The notes below the pieces were generated by a model. The model ran no database searches, was not told where the DNA came from, and was given only the letters and a program-made list of their open reading frames with translations. This document shows positions 42,100 to 51,700 of a stretch of DNA of 64,000 bases, piece after piece (the first letter of the stretch is position 1; the number at the start of each line of letters is the position of its first letter). Source of the stretch: Lachnospiraceae bacterium UBA1712 (GTDB lineage: Bacteria; Bacillota; Clostridia; Lachnospirales; Lachnospiraceae); contig DCJA01000023.1 in assembly GCA_002317175.1 (NCBI GenBank), forward strand, positions 134,409-198,408, given 5' to 3'. A program made the translations under genes and the position numbers.

Positions 42100-45000
42100 A
42101 TGGAAAAAAATACTTATTCAGACATTTCAAAAGAAAATAAACTTACACTGATATGTATGTTTGTCAGTTGGATAGTAGAGTGCGCTATTGGCATTGGTTA
42201 TTACTGGACTAATCAGAATAACTACAGTGCTATTGATGTAGCACTCTTTTTTGGCTTGATTTTTGTACCGTGGATTATAAGTGTTGAAATATATAAGAGG
42301 AACAATAATTCTGATTTTTTGCGTAAATTCACCTATTCCTTTGCGGTTATTTTTTATATATTCCTGATATTTACTGGAAAACCTGTTGAATTTACCAATG
42401 TTATTCTGCCTATTATGATGTCTACAATTGTGTATTGTGATCCTACGATTACTTTGCATTTTGGTTCGACACTTGTTGCAGTTGGAGTAGTTGGACTTAT
42501 ATTCAGACTTCCAAATCAGAAGGATGATCCAGGAATGATATATGCAGCATATGCTTTCGCTGAGTTTGCAGTTACGACAATCTTTCTCTGGCTTGGCACT
42601 ATCATGATGAAAAAAGGACAGGAAAGGCGAAGACTGGATATTGAGAGAGAGCGAAACAGATTTAAGGCAATTGTATCTGTTGGTATTGAAAGGATATTTG
42701 AATACAATATAGCAGATGACATTATTATGATGTCTGAAAGCAGTGGCGGAAGCTATGGTAAGGAGAGATATCTATGCAACTTTAGTACTGTTGCCAAGAG
42801 TAAGGATTATGTTCCATTTTCAGACTGGTACAGATTTGATGAAATCTTATTTGAGATAAAAACCGGATCTGGAATTATTGAAAAAGAAATCAGGGTTAGA
42901 AATGAATATACTAATGAGCACAGATGGTACAGAGTTAAGGGACGAGTAATCTTTGACAATGAGGGAGTACCTGAAAAGGTTATGGGTACCCTTGAGGATA
43001 TAGAGGATGCTAAGAAACTGGAGATGCGTCTTGCAGATGAAAAGATGCGTGACCCTATTACCAAGCTCTATAAGAAGAGCTATCTTGTGCAGTTCATTGA
43101 TGAATATTTTGCGAAGAACAGAAAAGATAAATGTGCCTTCATTATTCTTGATGTTGATGGTTATAAAAGAATCAACGAGGAGATGGGAACAGTATTTGGT
43201 GATGAGATACTAAAGATTATTTCTGAAGACATAAAGGGATTGTTCTCTGATTCGGACCTTATGGGACGTGTGGGTAACGACGAGTTTGTTATTCTCATGA
43301 AGGAAATAGAAAAGCCATCTGATATTGAGAGTAGAATCAAGGATATTCAGAGGGTTATTGCTACCACATATATCGGTGAACGCGATAGAAAGAACTGTAC
43401 TGTTAGTATAGGTGCTTCTGTTTGGCCAACTGATGGAGAATGTTATGAGGAACTATATATCAAAGCGGAGAAGGCACTTAATCTTGCTCAGTCAAAAGGA
43501 CCTAGCCATTACGATATATATAATCCTATTAAAGAAAGTGTGTACTCAATACTTGCTCATGAGCTTGCGGTAAGACAGAGCAGGATGATGGAAGAGGAAC
43601 ACAGTAGAAACTATGTATCTGACTCTATCATTGAACTTGCCTTTAAGCTTATTGATGAAAGCAAGGATACGGATAGTGCTATTAATCTTCTTATAAGACA
43701 GATGTGCCGTCAGATGAATCTCAGTGCTATTGTTGTCAGAAGCAAGGTGAAAGACGAGAAAGCAATGAGAGTCATGTACAGCTATGGGGTGGAAAGTACG
43801 GAAGACAGTCAGTTTGTTATCAAGTACGATGATGCTGGCTGGGAAGCAAACCTTAAGCTATATGAGAAGGACAATATAGGAATCTGCAGAAGCATCAATG
43901 AAGTGGAGGATGAGACCCTCAAGCAGTATATGATGGCCCTGGGAATTGAAGCCTTTATTGGCTGTCCATTTTATGAGAGGGGCGCATTTGCCGGTACCAT
44001 TGATTTCCTTGATATGGAAAATGAGCGTGACTGGACGGATGAAGAGATTAAGGATATCAAATCAGTAACCAATGTTGTATCTGCATATCTGCTTAAGATG
44101 AAGGCTTATGAGGATGCTTCTGAGACAGTTGAACGACTTACAGGATATGATCCGGTTACTGGACTGTACAAATATGAAAAGTTCTTAAAGCTTGCAGGAG
44201 AGTACATTTCCACAGCAGAGCATGGTAACTATGCAATTGCATATATGGATATCTTCCATTTTAAATATCTTAATGACACCTATGGATATGATGTAGGTGA
44301 TGAAGTGCTTGTGGATATGGCGCGTATGATTAACTCATACAGTGAATACGTAGTTATGGCCAGCAGAGTTTTCTCTGATAATATGGTGGTTCTGCTTAAA
44401 CTGGTAGATACATCGCTTGATGTTATCAAGAAGAGAATAGAGGATATTATGGACAGGTTCTCAGAGGAAATCAGACAGAGGTTCTCTGATAGTCGTCTTG
44501 AGGCAGGAGTTGGAGTGTGTACATTTACCATAAGTGGTGCGCCAGTTATGATACAGAATATAATCTCCAATGCTAATATGGCAAGAAAGCGTACCAAGCT
44601 GCCTATGATGCCTAGATGCATCTTTTACGATGAGCAGATGGGTTCTGCAGCGAAGAATGAGATTGCATTTGCCAATGATATGGAAAATGCAGTAAAGAAT
44701 CATGAGTTTGTAATATTCCTTCAGCCTAAGGTTAACCTTAAGAATAATAAGATTGAAGGGGCAGAGGCTCTGGTTCGCTGGAAAAAGGCGGATGGAAGTA
44801 TTATCTATCCAAATGACTTTATTCCGGTATTTGAAAGAAATAAGAGCATTACAGTTCTTGATTTCTATGTATATGAAGAGGTATTCAGATACATCAGAGG
44901 AAGGATGGACGCAGGACTTGAACTGATCAATGTCTCAGTCAATGTATCAAGAGTACACCTCTATGCAATAGATGCAATTATCGATAAGATTAAAGAACTT

Positions 45001-45423
45001 ATTGATAAGTACCAGGTTCCAACCCAGTACCTGGAGTTTGAACTTACAGAGACTTCATTTACAGATAAAGTGGATGATACGATTACACTTATGTCAAGGC
45101 TTAGAGAACTTGGAGTTAAGGTATCACTGGATGACTTTGGCGCAGGCTATTCATCACTCAATGTACTCACCAAGCTTCCACTCGATGTACTTAAAATTGA
45201 TAAGGAATTCCTTAAAGACTTTGAAACTGATTCAGAGGAAAAGATTGTTATTCCAAGTGTTATAGCAATGGCAAAGAAGCTTAATCTGGATGTGGTATGT
45301 GAGGGTGTTGAGACCATAGAACAGGTTAAATTCCTCAAAGAGATTAACTGCGATTATGCTCAGGGATACTATTATTCAAAGCCTGTTCCGCAGGAGGAGT
45401 TTGACAGACTTCTGGAGGGATAG
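42100..45423 (+). CDS. Membrane GGDEF/EAL c-di-GMP signalling protein with PAS, GAF and a degenerate second GGDEF domain
   Basis: An 1107-residue protein. Order: about six membrane helices (15-170); PAS-like domain (about 190-303, EKEIRVRNEYTNEHRWYRVKG); GGDEF domain (318-475) with GNDEF at 392-396, one residue off consensus; GAF-like domain (about 510-675); a second, degenerate GGDEF domain (about 690-855, FSDNM in place of the motif); EAL domain (about 865-1105) with EALVRW, ELTETSF, DDFGAGYSS and CEGVET, all needed residues visible. The EAL half is likely an active phosphodiesterase; the first GGDEF may be a cyclase or GTP sensor. Starts at ATG 42100 with no ribosome site. Confidence 0.9.
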   Translation: MEKNTYSDISKENKLTLICMFVSWIVECAIGIGYYWTNQNNYSAIDVALFFGLIFVPWIISVEIYKRNNNSDFLRKFTYSFAVIFYIFLIFTGKPVEFTNVILPIMMSTIVYCDPTITLHFGSTLVAVGVVGLIFRLPNQKDDPGMIYAAYAFAEFAVTTIFLWLGTIMMKKGQERRRLDIERERNRFKAIVSVGIERIFEYNIADDIIMMSESSGGSYGKERYLCNFSTVAKSKDYVPFSDWYRFDEILFEIKTGSGIIEKEIRVRNEYTNEHRWYRVKGRVIFDNEGVPEKVMGTLEDIEDAKKLEMRLADEKMRDPITKLYKKSYLVQFIDEYFAKNRKDKCAFIILDVDGYKRINEEMGTVFGDEILKIISEDIKGLFSDSDLMGRVGNDEFVILMKEIEKPSDIESRIKDIQRVIATTYIGERDRKNCTVSIGASVWPTDGECYEELYIKAEKALNLAQSKGPSHYDIYNPIKESVYSILAHELAVRQSRMMEEEHSRNYVSDSIIELAFKLIDESKDTDSAINLLIRQMCRQMNLSAIVVRSKVKDEKAMRVMYSYGVESTEDSQFVIKYDDAGWEANLKLYEKDNIGICRSINEVEDETLKQYMMALGIEAFIGCPFYERGAFAGTIDFLDMENERDWTDEEIKDIKSVTNVVSAYLLKMKAYEDASETVERLTGYDPVTGLYKYEKFLKLAGEYISTAEHGNYAIAYMDIFHFKYLNDTYGYDVGDEVLVDMARMINSYSEYVVMASRVFSDNMVVLLKLVDTSLDVIKKRIEDIMDRFSEEIRQRFSDSRLEAGVGVCTFTISGAPVMIQNIISNANMARKRTKLPMMPRCIFYDEQMGSAAKNEIAFANDMENAVKNHEFVIFLQPKVNLKNNKIEGAEALVRWKKADGSIIYPNDFIPVFERNKSITVLDFYVYEEVFRYIRGRMDAGLELINVSVNVSRVHLYAIDAIIDKIKELIDKYQVPTQYLEFELTETSFTDKVDDTITLMSRLRELGVKVSLDDFGAGYSSLNVLTKLPLDVLKIDKEFLKDFETDSEEKIVIPSVIAMAKKLNLDVVCEGVETIEQVKFLKEINCDYAQGYYYSKPVPQEEFDRLLEG

Positions 45424-45456
45424 ATTTCTGGAATGAGAGTCGGTTTTTAGGAGGGA

Positions 45457-45485
45457 TAGACAATTATTTAGAAATGTTCTATACT
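45457..45485 (+). promoter_or_regulatory. Promoter of the SEC-C protein gene
   Basis: TAGACA at 45457-45462, 17-bp spacer, TATACT at 45480-45485, 32 nt before the start codon. Confidence 0.65.
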
Positions 45486-45516
45486 AACAAGAGATTTTTA
45501 TTACAAGGAGCTAATT

Positions 45517-46032
45517 ATGGCAAAGACAATTATGGAACAGTGGAGAGACGTTGCGTACTCTGCACAGACAGATAAAGGAACACTCCAGAGATTCTGGACA
45601 GAATATTTCACAGTAGAAAAGGGAGTATATGAGAAGTTACTTTCTAATCCTGATGAAGTAGTTAAGGGTAGCGTTAAGGAACTTGCAGAGAAGTTTAACA
45701 TTTCTCTTATGCATATGGTAGGTTTCCTTGATGGTATCAATGACAGCTTAAATGAAGCTAATCCTATCGAAGAGATGGATGAGAACACAGTAGTTTCACT
45801 TGAGTATGACAAGCCACTTCTTTACAAGAATATGGTAGCTGCACAGGCAGACTGGTTATACAATCTTGAGCAGTGGGATTCTATCTTCACACAGGAAGAG
45901 AAGGAAGCACTCTATAAGGAGCAGAAGCGTTCAACAACAATCGTTAATGAGACTCCAAAGGTATATCCTAACGATCCATGTCCATGTGGCAGCGGCAAGA
46001 AGTATAAGAAGTGCTGCGGTAAGAATGCTTAA
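45517..46032 (+). CDS. SEC-C metal-binding motif protein
   Basis: A 171-residue soluble protein. The first ~145 residues are helical and not recognised; the end is a SEC-C zinc motif (PNDPCPCGSGKKYKKCCG), as found at the end of SecA and in many unrelated bacterial proteins, where it binds zinc and ribosomes or partner proteins. ACAAGGAG precedes ATG. Monocistronic: own promoter and terminator. Function not assigned. Confidence 0.85.
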   Translation: MAKTIMEQWRDVAYSAQTDKGTLQRFWTEYFTVEKGVYEKLLSNPDEVVKGSVKELAEKFNISLMHMVGFLDGINDSLNEANPIEEMDENTVVSLEYDKPLLYKNMVAAQADWLYNLEQWDSIFTQEEKEALYKEQKRSTTIVNETPKVYPNDPCPCGSGKKYKKCCGKNA

Positions 46033-46064
46033 GCTGATTTAGAATAATTTATTGATTTGCTTAT

Positions 46065-46096
46065 AAAGGTAACTCTCAAGGGAGTTACCTTTGTTT
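46065..46096 (+). terminator. Terminator after the SEC-C gene
   Basis: AAAGGTAACTC pairs with GAGTTACCTTT around a short loop, followed by a T-rich stretch. Confidence 0.85.
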
Positions 46097-46115
46097 ATAT
46101 AATGAGGGTCTAGAG

Positions 46116-46664
46116 ATGTTATACATAATGAGACATGGAAAAACAGAATGGAATGCGATTCATAAGCTTCAGGGACAGACAGATATTCCACTTAATGATG
46201 AAGGAAGGCAGATGGCTTCTGAGGCAGCTGATATGTATAAGGACACGCATTTTGATCTATGTTACTGCTCTCCACTTATCAGAGCAAAGGAGACTGCAGA
46301 ACTATTTTTGGCAGGACGTGATATCCCGATAATATATGATGACAGACTTAAAGAGATGAATTTTGGAGTGTACGAAGGGATAGAAAACAGCTTTGATATT
46401 CCAGACTGCCCTGTAAATGTGCTGTTTTTTAAGCCTGAAGACTATAAAGGTGTGGAAGAAGGCGAGACTGTGGAGGAACTTTTTGAAAGAACAGGAGACC
46501 TGCTGTTTGGTGAGATACTTCCTCAGGTAGAAGAAGGAAAGGATATCCTGATTGTTGGACATGGAGCTATGAATTCTTCGATAATATGTCAGTTGAGAGG
46601 ACTTGATAAGAGCCATTTCTGGGATGAACCTATTGAGAACTGCAGATTAATTCAGCTTTTATAG
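46116..46664 (+). CDS. Histidine phosphatase family (phosphoglycerate-mutase-like) protein
   Basis: A 182-residue protein with the active-site MRHGKTEWN (His7, Arg6), LQGQTDIPLNDEGR, SPLIRAKETAELF, the catalytic acid region EMNFGVYEG and VGHGAMNSSI with the second histidine. Members dephosphorylate small molecules such as sugar phosphates or alpha-ribazole phosphate; no specific substrate can be read from the sequence. Start ATG 46116 lies 20 nt after a terminator with AGAG as weak ribosome site. Confidence 0.9.
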   Translation: MLYIMRHGKTEWNAIHKLQGQTDIPLNDEGRQMASEAADMYKDTHFDLCYCSPLIRAKETAELFLAGRDIPIIYDDRLKEMNFGVYEGIENSFDIPDCPVNVLFFKPEDYKGVEEGETVEELFERTGDLLFGEILPQVEEGKDILIVGHGAMNSSIICQLRGLDKSHFWDEPIENCRLIQLL

Positions 46665-46843
46665 CATCCAACGTATGAGACTTCTTAAAATGGATGCAAC
46701 AGTTATCATTAAATGAGAATTCAGAGTGTGGAAAATCTGCAGACCTTAACTGTTTACTGGAGTTTTTTGTTAAGAAAGAATTAATAATAATACATATATT
46801 ATATTAAGATGCTGTTTTTACTATGTCATAAAGGAGGCATCTT

Positions 46844-47389
46844 ATGAGAGAGAAGAGTATGTACTATTTTGTACGATTTATAAAGAAGACACTTCGATAT
46901 TTACTTAAGCCTCTCAGCTTTGTTCCTGGAATAGTGATGATGATAGTAATCTTTAATTTCAGCAGTCAGAACAGCGTTGAGTCAGCAGGGCTATCCAGAG
47001 AGGTATGTAAATATATAGTACTTATATACAACAAAATATGTATGAAGGGGATGGATAATCAGTCCCTTAATATGATGATTGAATATATCCACCCATATGT
47101 CAGAAAACTGGCTCATTTTTCAGAGTATGCATTGTTAGCTATGTCAGTATCGCTTCCGCTGTATGTATACAGACTCAGAGGCTTCTGGTCGGCGATGTTT
47201 GCTATGATTTTTTGTGTGCTGTTTGCCATGGGAGATGAGTGGCATCAGTCCTTTGTGTCAGGAAGAGTATCTGACCCTAAGGATGTACTGATTGACAGTC
47301 TGGGAGTAATAACAGGACTTATAGTTATCAGGATAATGTGCGCAATAGGACGAAAGACTATTTTTCACTGGTTCGTTCTTGATGAATAA
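46844..47389 (+). CDS. VanZ family membrane protein
   Basis: A 181-residue protein with four membrane helices (about 28-45, 95-115, 120-140, 150-175) and the VanZ-like motifs FNFSSQNS and KLAHFSEYALLAMS, then DEWHQSFVSGRVSDPKDVLIDSLG. VanZ proteins affect resistance to glycopeptides and lipid-binding antibiotics by an unclear mechanism. AAAGGAGG lies 7 nt before ATG 46844. A 179-nt gap upstream holds an unexplained 7-bp inverted repeat GCATCCA/TGGATGC. Confidence 0.88.
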   Translation: MREKSMYYFVRFIKKTLRYLLKPLSFVPGIVMMIVIFNFSSQNSVESAGLSREVCKYIVLIYNKICMKGMDNQSLNMMIEYIHPYVRKLAHFSEYALLAMSVSLPLYVYRLRGFWSAMFAMIFCVLFAMGDEWHQSFVSGRVSDPKDVLIDSLGVITGLIVIRIMCAIGRKTIFHWFVLDE

Positions 47390-47404
47390 TGCTATAAATA
47401 TTAC

Positions 47405-47435
47405 AAAAGAGTCTTGCATTGCAGGGCTCTTTTTA
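47405..47435 (+). terminator. Terminator after the VanZ gene
   Basis: AAAAGAGTCTTGC pairs with GCAGGGCTCTTTT using two G.U pairs; a T-run follows. Confidence 0.7.
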
Positions 47436-47448
47436 TATGTATTATTCA

Positions 47449-47476
47449 TTTACAAATCCTTTGTTTATGGTACAAT
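47449..47476 (+). promoter_or_regulatory. Promoter of the 47515 gene
   Basis: TTTACA at 47449-47454, 16-bp spacer, TACAAT at 47471-47476. Confidence 0.6.
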
Positions 47477-47514
47477 TATTAATATCTGTCCATTATGTTT
47501 TTTGGGAGGCTGCG

Positions 47515-47982
47515 ATGATAACTGAACAGATGACAGCACAGGAAGTATTTATACAATATCGATCTGATATGGAGAAGCTTATGGCATATCTGCCTTGGCT
47601 TGAAGAAAAGAGTGGTAAAGCAAAGGTTGCATCCAACTATGTGGGTGAAGGAATTGCAGAGAACACTATTTCTTTTCCAGTGTATGATGGTACTCTGTTG
47701 CGCTTTATTAAAGAAGCAGAGAGTACACAGTTTATGGACAGAAATTACGTGTATGTTATCACACGTAATCGACTTAAGAGCGCAGAGGAAGAGAAGGCAT
47801 TTGTAAAGGCTCAGACTATGCTTCAGCTTAACAATGTTGGTGGTATACTTTCCAAGTATGTTCTTGGAGGAAGAACCAAATCCAGACTTTGGTCAGAGGC
47901 TGTAGATAAGGGCATATTCCTGGAGATTGTCAGAAAGTTTAAGGAACTTGATGAACTGGGAATTAATGGATTGAGCGAGTAA
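47515..47982 (+). CDS. Conserved hypothetical protein upstream of a TetR regulator
   Basis: A 155-residue soluble protein not recognised. It starts MITEQMTAQEVFIQYRSDME, contains YVITRNRLKSAEEEKAFVKAQ and ends with a helical stretch. No signal peptide, membrane helix or metal motif was seen. ATG 47515 follows GGGAGG; the frame is open from 47419 but the upstream part covers the promoter. It lies 17 nt before the TetR gene and probably shares its transcript, so it may be part of what that regulator controls. Confidence 0.7.
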   Translation: MITEQMTAQEVFIQYRSDMEKLMAYLPWLEEKSGKAKVASNYVGEGIAENTISFPVYDGTLLRFIKEAESTQFMDRNYVYVITRNRLKSAEEEKAFVKAQTMLQLNNVGGILSKYVLGGRTKSRLWSEAVDKGIFLEIVRKFKELDELGINGLSE

Positions 47983-47999
47983 CAGGAGTTTTAATAAAG

Positions 48000-48581
48000 G
48001 TGAGCGACAAAAGCGATAGTAAGAAACAATTGATTATTGACAAAGCAACAGAAGTATTTGCTGCCAAAGGTTTTAAAGCAGTAACCATGAAGGATATTGT
48101 TGAAGCCTGCCAGATAAGCAGAGGTGGATTATACCTTTATTATGCTTCTACAGAGGAAGTATTTAAGGATGTTCTCGAGGCGCAGGAGCTTAAGGAATCT
48201 GATGGTAAGAACGTTGAGGAGATGCTTGATAAGAGTGCCTATGATCTTCTCTTGTGGTTTATAAAGGAGCAGAAGAAGGAGATTCTTAAGCGTAAGAATT
48301 CTCTTATTGTTGCCAAGTATGAGTATGCGTTTTTGTGTAAGGCCAATGGTAAGCCAGAAGCAGTTAAGAATGCATTTGAGACGGCTATAGCTGTATTAGC
48401 CAATATTTTAGAGCGTGGTAATGAAAGCGGTGAGTTTGATTGTGAGAATTCAGCGGCCATGGCTTGTAGTATAATGTACTCTATTGAAGGTATGAAGGTT
48501 TGTGCCGCTACTTTTGGTATGAGTGAAAAGAAAGTAGATAGTGAATTGCTATTCATGATTAATCAGTTCGTGGTGGCATAA
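48000..48581 (+). CDS. TetR/AcrR family transcriptional regulator
   Basis: A 193-residue protein: N-terminal TetR helix-turn-helix (about 10-57: KATEVFAAKGFKAVTMKDIVEACQISRGGLYLYYASTEEVF) and a C-terminal ligand-binding helical domain. The start is GTG 48000 with AGGAG about 11 nt upstream. Ligand unknown. It may control its own operon with the gene at 47515. Confidence 0.9.
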   Translation: MSDKSDSKKQLIIDKATEVFAAKGFKAVTMKDIVEACQISRGGLYLYYASTEEVFKDVLEAQELKESDGKNVEEMLDKSAYDLLLWFIKEQKKEILKRKNSLIVAKYEYAFLCKANGKPEAVKNAFETAIAVLANILERGNESGEFDCENSAAMACSIMYSIEGMKVCAATFGMSEKKVDSELLFMINQFVVA

Positions 48582-48712
48582 ATTATTAGTGGAATTTTGG
48601 CTTGACCTTAATTCCACATTTTAGGTTATAGAAGACTGATGAGTTATATGACTCGGTCAAATCAAGTCGTTAATAAATCAAATGATTTAACATAAAAAGA
48701 AAGAGGAATTCA

Positions 48713-51700
48713 ATGAAGACACGACGTATCTATGTTGAAAAGAAAACACCTTATGCTGTAAAGGCAAAGGAACTTAAGGAGGACATCGGAAGCTATCTTG
48801 GTATTAAGGTTGATGGCGTTAGAGAACTTATCCGTTATGATGTTGAAGGCATCAGTGATGAAGTATACGCTACAGCTACTAAGATGATTTTCAGTGAGCC
48901 ACCAGTTGATGATTACTATGAAGAGACATACCCAATAGCTGCTGATGAGAAGGCATTTTCAGTAGAGGCTCTTCCTGGACAGTTTGACCAGAGAGCAGAT
49001 TCAGCTGAGCAGTGTATCGGATTTATCGATGCAGAAGCAAAGCCAATCGTAAAGAGTGCTATTACATATGTAATTAAGGGCAATGTATCTGATGAAGATA
49101 TGGACAAAATCAAGGCTTACTGTGTAAACCCAGTTGATTCAAGAATCAATGATGCACCAAAGCCAGAGACACTTGTTACAGAATATGATGATCCTGCAGA
49201 TGTAAAGATTTTTGATGGATTTAAGGATATGAGCGAGACAGATCTTAAGGCTCTTTATGACAGCCTTGGTCTTGCAATGACATTTAAGGATTTCCAGCAT
49301 ATTCAGAATTACTTTGTTACTGAAGAAAAACGTGATCCTAGTATGACAGAAATCAGAGTACTTGATACATACTGGTCAGATCACTGCAGACATACAACAT
49401 TCTCTACAGAACTTAAGAATGTAGAGTTTGATGATGGATATTATCGTGAGCCAATCGAGATGACATACCAGGCTTACCTTGATACAAAGGAAGAGATCTA
49501 TAAGGGAAGAACAGACAAGTTTGTATGTCTTATGGATGTAGCCCTTATGGGTATGAAGAAGCTTCGTGCTGATGGCAAGCTTGAGGATATGGAAGTATCT
49601 GATGAGATTAATGCATGTTCAGTTGTTGTTCCAGTTGAGATGGAATATGAAGATGGTAAGGTAACAGAGGAGTGGCTTGTATTCTTTAAAAATGAGACAC
49701 ACAACCATCCTACAGAAATCGAGCCTTTTGGTGGCGCTGCTACATGTCTTGGTGGTGCAATCCGTGATCCACTTTCAGGTAGAGGATATGTATACCAGGC
49801 TATGCGTGTAACTGGTGCAGCAGATCCAACAGTTCCTGTTTCTGCAACCCTCAAGGGTAAGCTTTCACAGAAGAAGTTAGTTCGTGGTGCTGCAAGTGGT
49901 TATTCTTCATATGGTAACCAGATTGGTCTTGCAACAGGCTATGTTAAAGAAGTATATCATCCAAATTACGTTGCAAAGCGTATGGAGATTGGTGCTGTAA
50001 TGGGTGCTGCTCCTAGAAGATGTGTAAAGAGAGAGAATTCTGATCCAGGCGATATCATCATCTTACTTGGCGGAAGAACTGGCCGTGATGGTTGTGGTGG
50101 TGCTACAGGTTCATCAAAGGTTCATACAGAAGCTTCAATCGAGACATGTGGAGCAGAAGTTCAGAAGGGAAATGCTCCTACAGAGCGTAAGATTCAGAGA
50201 TTATTCAGACGTGAAGAAGTGGCTGCACTTATTAAGAAGTGTAACGATTTTGGTGCCGGTGGTGTATCCGTTGCTATCGGTGAGTTAGCTGATGGTCTTA
50301 CAGTTGATCTTGATCTTGTTCCAAAGAAGTATGCGGGTCTTGATGGTACAGAACTTGCTATTTCTGAGTCACAGGAGCGTATGGCTGTAGTAGTTGATCC
50401 TAAGGATGTTGATACCTTCCTTGCATATGCGGAAGAGGAAAACCTCGAAGCAGTATGTGTTGCAACTGTTACAGAGGAGCCAAGACTTGTACTTAAGTGG
50501 CGAGGAAAAGAAATCGTTAACATTGCGCGTGCTTTCCTTGATACTAACGGTGCACATCAGGAAACAGATGTAAGAGTTAATATTCCTTCAGAGGAAGCTA
50601 AGGTTATAGATAAGATTACAATCGAAAAGGTTGCTGCAGATATTGAAGCAGACGATGCGAAGGCAGCTATGCTTGATACATTATCAGATTTAAATGTATG
50701 CTCACAGAAGGGTCTTGTAGAGATGTTTGACTCATCTATTGGTGCAGCAAGTGTATTTATGCCATATGGTGGAAAGACACAGCTCACAGAGACTCAGACT
50801 ATGGTAGCTAAGCTTCCAGTTCTTAAGGGCAAGACAGATGTAGTTACTATGATGAGTTACGGCTTTGATCCATATGTTTCAAGCTGGAGCCCATACCACG
50901 GTGCTATCTATGCTATTACACAGTCAATGGCTAAGATCGTTGCAGCTGGTGGTGATTACAGTAAGATTAGATTTACATTCCAGGAATACTTCAGAAGAAT
51001 GACAGACAAGGCAGAGCGTTGGAGCCAGCCATTTGCTGCATTACTTGGTGCTTTTGATGCTCAAATCGGTTTCGGTCTTCCAGCTATTGGTGGTAAGGAT
51101 TCCATGAGTGGTACATTCAATGATATAGACGTTCCACCTACACTTGTTTCATTTGCGGTAGATACAGCTAAGGCTGGTGATATCGTAACTCCTGAACTTA
51201 AGGCAGCTGGTAATAAACTTGTAAGATTCCAGCTTGAGAAGGATGATTATGATGTTCCTGTGTACGAGGAAGTAAAGAAACTCTTCGACGAAGTGAGAAG
51301 ACTCGAGCAGGAAGGCGTTATCGTATCAGCATATGCTCTTGATCAGTATGGCGTAATGCCTAGTGCAGCAAAGATGGCATTTGGTAACAGCCTCGGTGTA
51401 ACATTTGACAGTGATCTTGAACTTGAAGATCTGTTTACACCTGCTATGGGCGATATTATGGCAGAAGTTGATGCTGATAAGCTTGCACAGATTGATACAG
51501 ACTATATTGTAATTGGTGAAGTAACAGGTGATGGTAAGTTCACATACAAAGAGACTTCTATCGAACAGGAAGAAGCGCTTAAGGCTTGGAAGGGTACACT
51601 TGAGAAAGTATTCCCTACAAAGGCTGTTAAGGGTGAAGATAAGGTTGATATGCCACTTTATAAGGCTGATTCAATCTATGTATGTAAGAACAAGATTGCA

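Noticed and set aside
48636..48643. CTGATGAG, the hammerhead ribozyme core, before purL
   Set aside because: A short stem follows, but the required GAAA side of the core and the cleavage-site stem are absent (GGTCAAAT instead).
48582..48712. Purine riboswitch or terminator upstream of purL
   Set aside because: An 8-bp inverted repeat (48589-48617) exists but has only a weak T tail, and no purine aptamer core was recognised.
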